Assembly: GCF_007859815.1 (NCBI RefSeq)
Contig: NZ_SJPH01000002.1
Location: 171,824 to 235,823 of the forward strand
DNA: 64,000 nucleotides
Origin: Botrimarina hoheduenensis
Lineage (GTDB): Bacteria; Planctomycetota; Planctomycetia; Pirellulales; Lacipirellulaceae
Direction: 5' to 3'
In this document: positions 48,934-58,070 of the stretch, piece after piece
Position numbering within the stretch: the stretch's first letter is position 1
Layout of the letters: each line of letters opens with the position of its first letter
The notes under the pieces: model-generated
The model's database searches: none
What the model saw: the letters and a program-made list of their open reading frames with translations, nothing else
Told to the model about the DNA's origin: nothing
Made by a program: the position numbers and the translations under genes

Positions 48934-49521
48934 TTAGCCGACCGTTGCGGCATGAAAAGTCCACTTGAACAGCTGATGCCATTCGGCTCGCTGGGCACTC
49001 ACAACGGCCTTTTCAAGCGCCGTATCGCCGCTAGCCAAGCGTTCGCAGGCCGTCACCATCGCGGCCGGCGTCCAGTCGTTCGGAAAGGCATCGCGTGCGG
49101 TCGCGTCAGCCGCCACGGCTTCAGCGATCGACCGGATCGCCGGATGGCTCGCTGCGCGGGTGAACCAGTACCGGGCGTTGTCGAAATCCCCTTCGCGACG
49201 GTGCACAACGCCGTGCCAAAAGCTGCCGGTGGCGGTCGGTACCTCCTGGCAAAGGACGTGGGCCCGTTCGAGGTCGTTGTACAGCAGCCACAGACCCGCC
49301 AAGCAGCAATCGGCCATCGGCGGATCAACCATTGCGGCCGGGCTGAGCACCGTCAGTGGGTCTAGGCCCGCAAGTTCGGTGGCATCGACTGGCTCGCCCG
49401 CCTGCCAGGGGTGTGCGCCCCCGCCCGTGATTAGCTTGCTCAGCAACGGGCCGTAGCGGTCGTCAGCGTGGTCGCCGTCAGCGGGGCGATCGTCGGGCGT
49501 GCTTGGGGAGAGGTTCGCCAT
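48934..49521 (-). CDS. Conserved hypothetical protein
   Basis: 195 residues, no signal peptide or membrane span. An acidic, Asp-rich N-terminus (1-25) is followed by a globular helical domain with two aromatic-rich stretches (GLWLLYNDLERAHVLCQ, GSFWHGVVHRREGDFDNARY). A helical-repeat relation is possible because HRREGDFDNARYWFTRA resembles a TPR helix pair. I do not recognise the family. It sits between tpx and the TPR gene, both on the - strand. Confidence 0.65.
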   Translation of the reverse strand: MANLSPSTPDDRPADGDHADDRYGPLLSKLITGGGAHPWQAGEPVDATELAGLDPLTVLSPAAMVDPPMADCCLAGLWLLYNDLERAHVLCQEVPTATGSFWHGVVHRREGDFDNARYWFTRAASHPAIRSIAEAVAADATARDAFPNDWTPAAMVTACERLASGDTALEKAVVSAQRAEWHQLFKWTFHAATVG

Positions 49522-49545
49522 ATGACAGAGAAGCGGGCTCCGCTT

Positions 49546-49591
49546 GAAAAAAGAAACGCCGGGCGGCCCCCCCTACGGAGTCGCCCGGCGT
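49546..49591 (-). terminator. Intrinsic terminator of the TPR gene
   Basis: ACGCCGGGCG (49556-49565) pairs perfectly with CGCCCGGCGT (49582-49591) with a 16-nt loop. An A-rich run (49547-49556, with one G) gives a U tract on the - strand. Confidence 0.78.
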
Positions 49592-49680
49592 CTTAAAGCG
49601 TAAGCCTTGGTAGCTGCTTCGTTAACCCAGAATCGTACGGCTTCAACGGTAAACGTGAGCCAACTGAGGTCGTCCAGCGG

Positions 49681-51999
49681 CTAGCGCGTGGTCCAAACCG
49701 CTCCGCCGCGTCCCGCCTGCCGCGGGGTGCGGCGCACCTCGGTCGAAGAGGGTTGGGCGGCCTGACGCTGTGTGGCGCTGGCAGCAGCCGGACGCTTCGC
49801 AACCGGAGTTGCTTGCGGCTTCACGGCCTGCGGGGCCTCGGGCTCCGCTGCGACATTGGCGGCACCCGTGCCACGTACCGACTGAGCGAGCTTCGTGTAG
49901 CGCGTCGCTTCGGCGGTCTTGCCCAGCGATTTGTTCATTGCGGCGAGGTTGCTGTAGGGGACCTCAAGCGAACGCTCTTCGAGCACGCCCGCGTCGATCG
50001 CCTTCTGCATCACTTCGGCACCGCGCTCGGTGATGCTGATCGCCAACTCGTGACGGTCTTCCTGCCAGTAAGAGACCCCCATGCTGACCAGCATCTCGCC
50101 GGTCCGCCGCGGCGTGACGAGCTCGCTATCGCCAACGTCTTCGAGAAGCGGCTGAGACTTGTCGTACCAGCCAACCGCCTCGGCGTGGTTCTGACGATGC
50201 ACCGCGTTGACAGCTCCCAGGTAGAAGTAGAGCTCGCCGACCGTTCGCTGCGCAAGCGGCGCGGTGATCCGCGGCTCGGCACCGGCGGACAGCTGCTCGA
50301 TCGCCTTCGCCCCGTACTGCAACGCCTGCGAAGCATCGCCCCGGATGTGTTCCACACGGACGGCGCTGTAGCACGTGTCGCCCAACTCCCAGGCGATGCG
50401 GGCCTTGAACAGCGGGTCTTCCGATCCGGTGAGCAGCGTCGCGGCGGTTTCTTCGGCCTCGGTGACCCACGGCGAAGGATCCTTTGACGGACGCATCGAG
50501 GCGAGTGCCGAGACCGCTTCGCGGGCCACCTGCAAACGCAGCTCTAGATCGCCATCTTCGGCATCGATCGCGGCCTCGGCGAGGCCCGAGGCACGGCCGA
50601 TCCAGTCCGCCACAAGCGCATCGCGGTTCTTGTACTCTCGGCGGGCGATTTCGTTCGCGATCGCCAGGTGGGCTTCGACCAGCACTCGACGAGCGGTCTG
50701 GCGAGTAAGGCGATCGGGCGACGTGCTCAGCTCGTCGGCCAGCTCGATCGCTTTGGTGTGGAAGCCGATTGACTTGTTAGCGATCGAGGAGCCTCCGAGC
50801 GAAGCCAGTGATCCGAGGGTGTGTAGCGCCTGTGCTCGGACGAGCGTCGCGGCGGACGGATCGTCGAGCACCTCGCGGGTGGTGACGACCCCCTTATCAA
50901 TATCGCCCGTCGCTACTAGCGCTTGTGCCAGGGCGAGGCGATACGCGGCGCTGCCGGCCCGCAGACTGGTCGCCTCGTTGGCGGCTTGTAAAGCCTCTTC
51001 AGCTTGGCCCGCATCGAGGTGTGCGACGCTCTTCAGCCACCAGGCGTGGGCATCGGTCGCATCGAGCGTGATCGCCCGATCGAGGTCCGCCAGCCGGGCT
51101 GTCATCTCTCGCCACGGGCGATTCTCTGCCCGCAGGGTAAACGCTTTTGATTCGAGCGGCTCGAGCACCAGCGAGCCGATTCGCGCGGGACCGGCGAGTT
51201 CGGAACTCTTGGTGGTCAGCAGCGTGAGACCCTTTTCTGGATACGAAACCCCCAGCAGCCGCGCGGTCTCCGGATCGACCACATCCACCGAATCCACTGC
51301 CACGAGCTTCAGCTTTGCCTCAAGGTCGGCAATCGCCGAGGGTTCGGCGAGGGTCACCCGCACCACGCGGACCACATTCTCCGAAACGAGTACCTCTACG
51401 AGCTTAAAGGGCTTCATCGCGTACGAGAGCACCTTGCCGGACAGGTCTCCCTGCGCAATCGTGTTACGAAAAGGTTCGCCCCACGCCTTGATCAACTCGG
51501 CTAGTGTCGTCGTGCCGGGCAGCACGCCGTTGAACTTTGCCTGACGTACGGCATCGGTGTCGCTAGGAGCGTCGCTAACAACGGTGGGCGATGCGGCACG
51601 GGGTTGGGCCGCAGATTTGAGTTGGGCGACCCGTGGCGTGGTGCCGGTTTGAGTCACTTGGGGTGTGACGGGTTCAGGCGTTGCTTGAAGAACGGCTGAG
51701 GGCTCATCAGGCGTATCGGGCGCGACCGGCAGCGACCCCAGCGGATCGGCTAGCTCGGGCTCGTAGTCCGATATCTGCGAGATAGGCTCGAGCGTGTGCT
51801 CGGGGGTGACGGCGTCGCTCGGCTCTGCCTTGCGCGTCGTGATCAAGACCGAGCTGAGCTCGGGCGACTCGGCAACGCCAATTAGATCGACGGCACTCAG
51901 GGGCCCGACAGGACCAAACGCCGCGGCCAGTACGGCAGCCGAAGCGGCCCCGCGGAGACCCGATCTGTTACGTAACGACGCAGTTATCCAGCGAATCAT
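49681..51999 (-). CDS. Large TPR-repeat protein with signal segment
   Basis: 772 residues from ATG 51999; the frame continues to 52119. N-terminal hydrophobic segment (about 18-34) gives a signal or anchor. Residues ~60-140 are Pro/Thr/Ala-rich and disordered. A segment with GVLPGTTTLAELIKAWGEPF follows (about 150-170), of the kind also seen in related planctomycete proteins. From about 300 the chain is built of TPR-like helix pairs (AWWLKSVAHLDAGQAEEALQ, GSAAYRLALAQALVATGD, 'AYRYSNLAAMNKSLGKTAEA'-type repeats). The C-terminus is basic and low-complexity. Probably a periplasmic or anchored scaffold; the function is not known. Confidence 0.78.
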   Translation of the reverse strand: MIRWITASLRNRSGLRGAASAAVLAAAFGPVGPLSAVDLIGVAESPELSSVLITTRKAEPSDAVTPEHTLEPISQISDYEPELADPLGSLPVAPDTPDEPSAVLQATPEPVTPQVTQTGTTPRVAQLKSAAQPRAASPTVVSDAPSDTDAVRQAKFNGVLPGTTTLAELIKAWGEPFRNTIAQGDLSGKVLSYAMKPFKLVEVLVSENVVRVVRVTLAEPSAIADLEAKLKLVAVDSVDVVDPETARLLGVSYPEKGLTLLTTKSSELAGPARIGSLVLEPLESKAFTLRAENRPWREMTARLADLDRAITLDATDAHAWWLKSVAHLDAGQAEEALQAANEATSLRAGSAAYRLALAQALVATGDIDKGVVTTREVLDDPSAATLVRAQALHTLGSLASLGGSSIANKSIGFHTKAIELADELSTSPDRLTRQTARRVLVEAHLAIANEIARREYKNRDALVADWIGRASGLAEAAIDAEDGDLELRLQVAREAVSALASMRPSKDPSPWVTEAEETAATLLTGSEDPLFKARIAWELGDTCYSAVRVEHIRGDASQALQYGAKAIEQLSAGAEPRITAPLAQRTVGELYFYLGAVNAVHRQNHAEAVGWYDKSQPLLEDVGDSELVTPRRTGEMLVSMGVSYWQEDRHELAISITERGAEVMQKAIDAGVLEERSLEVPYSNLAAMNKSLGKTAEATRYTKLAQSVRGTGAANVAAEPEAPQAVKPQATPVAKRPAAASATQRQAAQPSSTEVRRTPRQAGRGGAVWTTR

Positions 52000-52211
52000 C
52001 GCAAGAATCCCTCCCGGCACCGGCACGGCCGCTCGCCCGCAAACCTTGCGGGGGGTCGAGGGCCGAGCTCCTCGCGGCTTCCCTGCCGCGTTTTCAGCTC
52101 GGTACGACCGATCGCGCACGACCGGCCGAGGAGCCTTCGGTGTTTAGTTCGGATTCCGACCGACCATCACGCCAGGAAGAATCGGCAGGATCGGCAGTCT
52201 TTGGCGAAACC

Positions 52212-55200
52212 TCAACCCACGCGACGCCGCGTGAGCCCGCCAACGGCTAGCAGCGCCAGCACCACGGCGCTGGGTTCGGGCACCGCGGCACCGCTGCCGC
52301 CGGGGCCGACCATCATCACCGGGCCGAAGTTCACCTGGGCGATCCGCAGGTCGTCGCTGTCGATCACGCCGTTGCGATTGAAGTCCAGGTCGCGACCGTT
52401 GTTGAACGCGGCGTCGACGGTCGGAACCGCCATACCGATCCGGTCGATGATCGGCGGGAAGTCTGCCACATCGACGATACCGTCGTTGTTCGAGTCCCCT
52501 TGAGCGGGGGTGGTGGACGAGACGATATCCAGCCGGACGACGTCGGCGAGGCCGTCGTAGATGAGCTGCCAGCGGACACCGGCGGGTAGTACGGGCACGT
52601 TGGCAAAGCTCGGCGGCGCGTTCTGGAAAATATCGCCGGTGGCCGAGAGCAGCGTGATCGAGAAGCCCTCGACGAGGTTCGCCGGATTGCCGTTCGAGGT
52701 GACAATCGTGAAGCCCTCGCCGCCGAAGATCACGTCGCCGTTGACGACGATCGGGGCACCGCCCGAGAAGACGTCGTCCAGGTCGATCGCCAGCCGCAAC
52801 TCGCCCTCACGGGCGTCGAGGTTACCCAAGAAGTTAGCCTGATTGCCCGCCCCCACGTACAGCTCGCCGTACTGGATCACGTCGTCCTCGAAGGTGACGG
52901 TCGTATCGATACCGCCGATGTCGATAATTCCCGAACGGCGGAACGTTGTCGCGGCATTGGAGGGATCGCTGTAATCGATCGTGCTGCTGTTGATCACGGT
53001 CCCTCGGACCGTGTTGATGCCGCCGGTGAACGAGAGCACGCCCGTGTTGTAGAGGCCGTCGCGGAACGTAAGTTCGGCGTTGTTGCCGGTAATCGTGCCG
53101 ACCGCTTCGCCGATTGTCGTAGCGGTCGATTCCTGATAGAAGCGCGCGTTGCGGAACATCAGTGTCAGGTCGCGTTGGTCCAGAGGCTGTGTGTCGGTAT
53201 CGCCCAAGCGACCGGCTTCCAAGGAGCCACCGTTAACGGCGATGCTGCCGAGGTTGGCTTGGTAGTAGCCCGTGAAGGGGGTAACCGTAGAGTTACCGGT
53301 GGCGTCGAACGAGTCGGGGATGCCGTCTCGGACGGGGGTCGCCGCGTCTTGCAGCAGCGAAGCATCGAACAGCGGGTTTTCGCCGTTCGAGAGAATGCTG
53401 AGCGTCGTGCCGGATACCACCGAGACGCGTCCTGAACGGCGGTTGAAGAAGTGGCTGGAGAGGATCTGCCCACTCGACTGGACAACGCCACCGTTGGCGG
53501 GATTCACCAGCGTCGAGGCAAGCGAGCCAATGCCGGTGGCACCGTTCTCGAAATTGCCGCCGATCTCGAAATCGATCGCCCCACGGACGACGCCCCGATT
53601 GCTAAAGGCAGCGCGGGTTTCGTTGGAGACGGGCTCGGTGGCGATCGGTGCGGCGTCGCCCGAGGCGACGATTCGCAGCGCTCCGCCGACGATCTGCGCG
53701 CCGTTGCTGGCCGTAAAGACGCCGCCGTCGATGATCGAGCCTTGGGCGTTCTCGACCCGTCCGACGCGCATCGTGCCAAAGCCGCTCAGAGATCCTTGAA
53801 ACTGATCCCCGGTGAACGACGAGCCGTTGTAAAGCGTGCCGGAGATAGCCGGCGTGGAGGTGGGCGTGGTGGGCACGCCCGTATCGATCACGCCGCCTGC
53901 CAAGGCAATCTGGCCGGCGTTCGAGAGTTGGTTGCCGATGGTCAGCGTGCCACCTTGCACCTCGATCCGGCCGGCTTCGCCCACAAAGACGTTGGCAAAC
54001 TCATCGTCGGTGCCGTAGCTGGCAGCCGAGACAACATCGACCCGTGCCGATTCACCAATGCGGAGCACACCCGAGCCGCTCGGTTGGCCTTGGCCCCCCA
54101 GCCCGCCAACCGCCAACGCAATGTTGCGCACGATCTGGTTAGCAGGGGTTCCTGGTGCCGGTGCCGGCGGAGCGCCACGGTCGAGCGCCGTCAAAGTCGC
54201 GAACACACTCATCGAGGTGCCCGAGTCCACCAGCGTGACAACCCCGGTGCCCGTGTCGGTCGGCGTTACCGAAGCGGCGGACGGGATGAATCCGATCGCC
54301 AAGCCATTGAAGAAGTCGACCGTGCCGTTGTCCAGCAGCGAGAGCTGACCGAAACCGCCGCCGCCGACGATCGACGGCGTGTTGGTGGCCATCGACATGC
54401 CGCCGGTCATGATTTCGCTGCGCCCTGCGGCGGTGATCGTTGAGCCGTTGCCCTCGACGGTCACGGTGCCGTTCGCTTGCGGTCCGATGCCGATGGCCAG
54501 CGCGTCTTGGATCTGAACACGGCCGCCGACCGAGACGGTCAGTTCACCGCGTCCGGCGAGGCCCACCACCACGTCGAAGCCGGCATCTACCCCACCGCCG
54601 CCAACCGGGCGAGGTTCTCCGGGGACACCGCCATTTGCGACAACGTCCCAGGCATTTGCCAGCAGCGGCAGGCGGAACTCGCCTTCAACCGCTTGCGGAT
54701 CGTTGCTGAACACAGAACCGGTTCCGGAGACGGTGACAATGCCTCTCCCGCTCACCGGCACTTGCGTACCGCCCATGATCGCCGAGGCTTGATCGAGATA
54801 ATTGAAGTTGCGCATCCCATCGAACGGAACAACCGCATTGGATCCGAGGGTAACGCCCGGCAGAAATTCGCCGATACCGCCCAGGACGAGGTGCTGATAG
54901 CGCACCGCGGTGCCCGCCGTGATCGCCAGCGTGCCGATGCTAGTTTCGCCCACAAGAATGTTCTGGTTCGTTCCGTAGTCTTCCCAAATGATGGGGTCCG
55001 TGACCATGGTGGCTGGACCAAAGACGGGGTCGAACAGGTTATCGAACACCTGATTGCCGTCGTCATCGATTTCATCAAGGGCGTTGATGTTACCATCGCC
55101 ATTGATATCGAGCGGCCCGAAGGGCGTGGTGGCGGGGATCGTGTCGCCCGAAACCCTGGCGGCGGCCTGGGCGCGAGGAGCGACGGCAACCATCAGCGCG

Positions 55201-55241
55201 GCGACGAGACCGAGCAGCAGCAGGTTCTTAGTGAGATGCAT
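52212..55241 (-). CDS. Second giant PEP-CTERM protein with Ca-binding loops
   Basis: 1009 residues from ATG 55241; the upstream in-frame extension is not supported. Signal peptide at about 4-26. An Asp-rich loop near the N-terminus (LDINGDGNINALDEIDDDG) and two dockerin-type loops near the C-terminus (GDSNNDGIVDVADFPP and LDFNRNGVIDSDDLRI) bind calcium by family analogy. The middle is beta-rich, with repeats such as VTVSGTGSVFSN, LTVSVGGRVQIQDALAIG and GTVTVEGNGSTITA. These read like autotransporter-associated passenger repeats. It ends AVPEPSAVVLALLAVGG, then a basic cluster, the exosortase signal. A relative of the gene at 31.5 kb by architecture, not by close sequence. Confidence 0.9.
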   Translation of the reverse strand: MHLTKNLLLLGLVAALMVAVAPRAQAAARVSGDTIPATTPFGPLDINGDGNINALDEIDDDGNQVFDNLFDPVFGPATMVTDPIIWEDYGTNQNILVGETSIGTLAITAGTAVRYQHLVLGGIGEFLPGVTLGSNAVVPFDGMRNFNYLDQASAIMGGTQVPVSGRGIVTVSGTGSVFSNDPQAVEGEFRLPLLANAWDVVANGGVPGEPRPVGGGGVDAGFDVVVGLAGRGELTVSVGGRVQIQDALAIGIGPQANGTVTVEGNGSTITAAGRSEIMTGGMSMATNTPSIVGGGGFGQLSLLDNGTVDFFNGLAIGFIPSAASVTPTDTGTGVVTLVDSGTSMSVFATLTALDRGAPPAPAPGTPANQIVRNIALAVGGLGGQGQPSGSGVLRIGESARVDVVSAASYGTDDEFANVFVGEAGRIEVQGGTLTIGNQLSNAGQIALAGGVIDTGVPTTPTSTPAISGTLYNGSSFTGDQFQGSLSGFGTMRVGRVENAQGSIIDGGVFTASNGAQIVGGALRIVASGDAAPIATEPVSNETRAAFSNRGVVRGAIDFEIGGNFENGATGIGSLASTLVNPANGGVVQSSGQILSSHFFNRRSGRVSVVSGTTLSILSNGENPLFDASLLQDAATPVRDGIPDSFDATGNSTVTPFTGYYQANLGSIAVNGGSLEAGRLGDTDTQPLDQRDLTLMFRNARFYQESTATTIGEAVGTITGNNAELTFRDGLYNTGVLSFTGGINTVRGTVINSSTIDYSDPSNAATTFRRSGIIDIGGIDTTVTFEDDVIQYGELYVGAGNQANFLGNLDAREGELRLAIDLDDVFSGGAPIVVNGDVIFGGEGFTIVTSNGNPANLVEGFSITLLSATGDIFQNAPPSFANVPVLPAGVRWQLIYDGLADVVRLDIVSSTTPAQGDSNNDGIVDVADFPPIIDRIGMAVPTVDAAFNNGRDLDFNRNGVIDSDDLRIAQVNFGPVMMVGPGGSGAAVPEPSAVVLALLAVGGLTRRRVG

Positions 55242-55686
55242 CTGGTGACGACGCTCCCTGAGAGATCGTTCGGGGTGAATCTTGTGTTGCGCTCTTCTTG
55301 TCCGTCGCGGGCTGGCCCACGCGGAGTTTGGGTTCGTGCTCCCGCATCGTGCGGGAGGGGTGGGAGGCTCGGCGGTGGAGGTCGCCGCCGGCACGCCGTC
55401 GCCTCCGCATTCTGGCGAAGGGGTGTCGGGTGCAGTCGGGGCCTCGGTCCGAGTGATGCCCCGGGGGCCCCTCTTACGAGGCCCGGCGGGCGTCTACTGT
55501 TCCGGCCGTTCAGTTTCGTTGCGCGCAACGCTGCCTGCAACGATTTTGGGCATAAAGCCCGCGTAATTCAGGCTATACCGATTATTCAGGCCGTGCGCAG
55601 AGCCCCTGAGAATCGCACGCCATCGGTTAGGTTCGCTTGCCAGCGACCGGTCTATTGCCTGTGAGGGGCATTATCTGCCGCACCGG
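55242..55686. other. Leader region of the second giant PEP-CTERM gene
   Basis: About 445 bp between its start and the end of the pabA-like gene, both on -. It holds an 8-bp perfect hairpin, CTCCCGCA-TCG-TGCGGGAG (55339-55357), about 98 bp before the start codon. No gene is supported here. Confidence 0.55.
55339..55357. repeat. 8-bp perfect hairpin in a leader region
   Basis: CTCCCGCA (55339-55346), loop TCG, TGCGGGAG (55350-55357). It lies in the presumed 5' leader of the giant PEP-CTERM gene. No T tract follows on either side. Confidence 0.75.
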
Positions 55687-56268
55687 TCAGATCTGCAAGA
55701 ACCGCTTGAGCAGATCGGTCCCCTCGAGCGTCAGGAAGCTCTCGGGGTGGAACTGGAGACCAAACACCGGGAAGTCGCGGTGCTCGACGGCCATAATGGT
55801 CTGGCCCCCGTCGGGCTCCTCGCACCAGGCGGTTACCCGAAAGGCGTCGGGAAGCGTGCCGGGACGGATCACCAGGCTGTGATACCGCGTTGCCTGGAAG
55901 GGGTTCTCGAGTCCTGCCATCAACCGGCTATCGCGGTGGTGCACCAAGTCGGTCTTGCCGTGCATCAGGCGATCGGCCCGGACGATCTCGCCGCCAAAGG
56001 CCTGCCCGATCGATTGGTGGCCCAAGCAGACTCCCAGGAGCGGGATCTGGCCCGAAAACCGCTCAACCGCCGCGACCGAGCAGCCCGCCTCGGTCGGAGA
56101 GCACGGCCCGGGCGAGATCACGATCCGCTCGGGCTCGAGCGCGGCGAGCTCATCGACCGACAGCTCATCGTTACGCACCACGCGGATATCGATCGTGGGA
56201 TCGATCTCTCCGAACCGCTGGACGAGGTTGTAGGTGAACGAATCGTAGTTATCGAGGACGAGCAGCAT
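55687..56268 (-). CDS. pabA: Anthranilate/aminodeoxychorismate synthase glutamine amidotransferase subunit
   Basis: 193 residues from ATG 56268, the usual start (MLLVLDNYDSFTYNLVQ). A class I glutamine amidotransferase: oxyanion PGP motif (ISPGPCSPTEAG), nucleophile C81 in LGVCLGHQ, and the catalytic His/Glu in LQFHPES. It supplies ammonia to the synthase component for anthranilate (TrpG) or aminodeoxychorismate (PabA); the two cannot be told apart from this subunit alone and many bacteria use one for both. No trpE/pabB is next to it. folP, the next user of p-aminobenzoate, is at 4 kb. Confidence 0.9.
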   Translation of the reverse strand: MLLVLDNYDSFTYNLVQRFGEIDPTIDIRVVRNDELSVDELAALEPERIVISPGPCSPTEAGCSVAAVERFSGQIPLLGVCLGHQSIGQAFGGEIVRADRLMHGKTDLVHHRDSRLMAGLENPFQATRYHSLVIRPGTLPDAFRVTAWCEEPDGGQTIMAVEHRDFPVFGLQFHPESFLTLEGTDLLKRFLQI

Positions 56269-56424
56269 GGCGCGGCGGGGGGACCGTGGCGGGGGGAGGT
56301 GTCGGCAGCGTTTCGGCTGTGCCTCCGGGTGACACGCCAGTGTAATCCGGGTTCGCTGAATCATGGAGATGAAACTCAGAAGCCCCCTTTGGCGTTAGCC
56401 ACGCGGCTCGTTCCAATAAGTCGT

Positions 56425-57624
56425 ATGAGTCTTTCCCCCACGCCGTTAGAACCACCCGTCGCTGATCGCGAAGCGCTGGACCTTGTTTGCCAGCTAATGG
56501 CGATCCCCGGCCGCGGCGGCGAGGAACGGGCCGTCATGGACTTTATCGAGCAGCGTCTGGCCGAGGCCGGGCTGCCCTTGGGCTCAGTGCAGTTTGACTC
56601 GGCGCACAAGAAGAGCGCGCTCGGGGGCGGCGTTGGCAACGCGATTTTGAAGCTGCCCGGGCGCGGCCCGCGTCGGTTGCTGATGGCCCACACCGATACC
56701 GTGCCGATCTGCATTGGCAGCAAGCCCCGTGTGCGCGGGGGGCGGGTGCGATCGGCCGACCCCACGACCGGCTTGGGGGCCGATGACCGTTCGGGAACCG
56801 CAGTGCTGCTAACCACCGCGCTCGGTCTCTTGCGGAGCGGCACGCCGCATCCCCCGCTGACCTTTTTGTGGACCGTGCAGGAAGAGGGGGGCATCAACGG
56901 TGCCCGGCATGTGGCGCTGGGCAAGCTCGGCAAACCCGCCCTCGCGTTTAACTTCGATGGCGGTACGCCGACTCGGCTGACCCTCGGCGCGACCGGTGGC
57001 TATCGGATGTGGGTCGAGATCACCGGCTCTCCGAGCCATGCCGGGCAAGCGCCCGAGCGGGGCGTTAGCGCCATCGCGATTGCTGCGCTGGCGGTTGCGG
57101 ATCTAGTGGAAAACGGTTGGCACGGTTTGATCGAGAAAGGCGGAAAGCGAGGAACCGCCAACGTGGGAGTCCTGGAGGCGGGCGTTGCCACGAACGTTGT
57201 CGCCGAACGGGCCCGATTGCACATCGAGGCGCGGGGGCATGACCCCAAGTTCCGCGCGCGGATTGTCCGCGAGATCGAAGCCGCTTTTCGTCGTGCGGTA
57301 AAACGTGTTGTGAGCAGCGAAGGACGCCGTGGCGTGGTGCGTTTTGAGGGTCGGCTTGACTACGAGGCGTTTCGCTTGGTGCCAGACGACCCCTCGGTGC
57401 TCGCCGCGCAGGCCGTGCTCCGCGAATGGGGCCACGATGCCGAGCTGGCGATTGCTAACGGCGGGCTGGACGCAAACTGGTTGACCGCCCACCGGGTACC
57501 GACCGTCTCGATCGGCTGCGGACAGAAGCAGATCCATACGGTGGACGAAGAGCTGGACGTGGCCGAGTTCCAGCTAGCGCGACGGATCGCTTGGAGTTTG
57601 GCGATTGGCGGAGGAGTCGCATGA
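56425..57624 (+). CDS. M20-type zinc peptidase / deacetylase
   Basis: 399 residues from ATG 56425; the open frame upstream (to 55747) is antisense to the pabA gene. Metal-site motifs are all present: MAHTDTVP (H89, D91), GLGADDRSG (D120), the catalytic EE in WTVQEEGGINGARH (E153, E154), FNFDGG (D178) and the C-terminal QIHTVDE His. M20 and related (M28/M42) enzymes split peptides, and some deacylate amino acids; this one resembles the PepT group. It diverges from pabA and overlaps a [2Fe-2S] gene at its end (ATGA). Confidence 0.9.
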   Translation: MSLSPTPLEPPVADREALDLVCQLMAIPGRGGEERAVMDFIEQRLAEAGLPLGSVQFDSAHKKSALGGGVGNAILKLPGRGPRRLLMAHTDTVPICIGSKPRVRGGRVRSADPTTGLGADDRSGTAVLLTTALGLLRSGTPHPPLTFLWTVQEEGGINGARHVALGKLGKPALAFNFDGGTPTRLTLGATGGYRMWVEITGSPSHAGQAPERGVSAIAIAALAVADLVENGWHGLIEKGGKRGTANVGVLEAGVATNVVAERARLHIEARGHDPKFRARIVREIEAAFRRAVKRVVSSEGRRGVVRFEGRLDYEAFRLVPDDPSVLAAQAVLREWGHDAELAIANGGLDANWLTAHRVPTVSIGCGQKQIHTVDEELDVAEFQLARRIAWSLAIGGGVA

Positions 57625-57911
57625 AACCCGACGAAGAGCTGTGTCTGTGCTTCCACGTAACCCGCCGAAAAGTGGAGAACTTCTTGCGGGTGGAGAAGCC
57701 GCAGGCACCGGCGCAGCTAGCAGAATGCTTTGGTGCTGGCACCGGCTGCGGGTGGTGTCGGCCGCTGCTGCGCAAGCTCTTCGAGGCAGCGCGGGCTCGT
57801 TCCGAGGCAGACCTGCCCCCGGCGGACGAGCACTGCAAGGGCCGGGGAGAGCACCTGCGCTTGGGCGGTGGTGTGGCACCGCCGGGCGCATCGCTTCCGC
57901 CCGAGGAGTAG
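57621..57911 (+). CDS. Small BFD-like [2Fe-2S]-binding protein
   Basis: 96 residues. Four cysteines in the C-x-C-x32-C-x2-C pattern of the BFD (bacterioferritin-associated ferredoxin) [2Fe-2S] domain: C8 and C10 (LCLCFHV), C43 and C46 (GTGCGWC). The domain also forms part of nitrite reductases. The C-terminal ~40 residues are Gly/Pro/Glu-rich. The start overlaps the peptidase stop by 4 bases (ATGA), so the two are coupled. No bacterioferritin gene is in the window, so iron release from a ferritin is only one possible role. Confidence 0.83.
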   Translation: MKPDEELCLCFHVTRRKVENFLRVEKPQAPAQLAECFGAGTGCGWCRPLLRKLFEAARARSEADLPPADEHCKGRGEHLRLGGGVAPPGASLPPEE

Positions 57912-58056
57912 CCCGATCCCTCACCGCATTGCGGCCGCGGATCTGTCTTGTTGACGCTTAGCAGATTCCTCTAGACTCCTGCCCCCGGCAGACGGGGCCC
58001 CCGGTCCGGAGGGTCGGTGATCTTTGCCAGTGAACCAGCGCCGCTGATGCGTGTGG

Positions 58057-58063
58057 AAAGGAA
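58057..58063 (+). promoter_or_regulatory. Ribosome binding site of the DUF4254 gene
   Basis: AAAGGAA lies 7 bases before ATG 58071 and decides it over the upstream in-frame codons (from 58017). Confidence 0.6.
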
Positions 58064-58070
58064 TCCCGCG

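Noticed and set aside
53451-54443. A 330-codon + strand open frame inside the second giant PEP-CTERM gene
   Set aside because: It is antisense to a gene with signal peptide, repeats and PEP-CTERM; its composition is Arg/Gly-rich, as expected of a shadow frame.
55747-56424. Upstream extension of the M20-type peptidase
   Set aside because: Fully antisense to the pabA/trpG gene.
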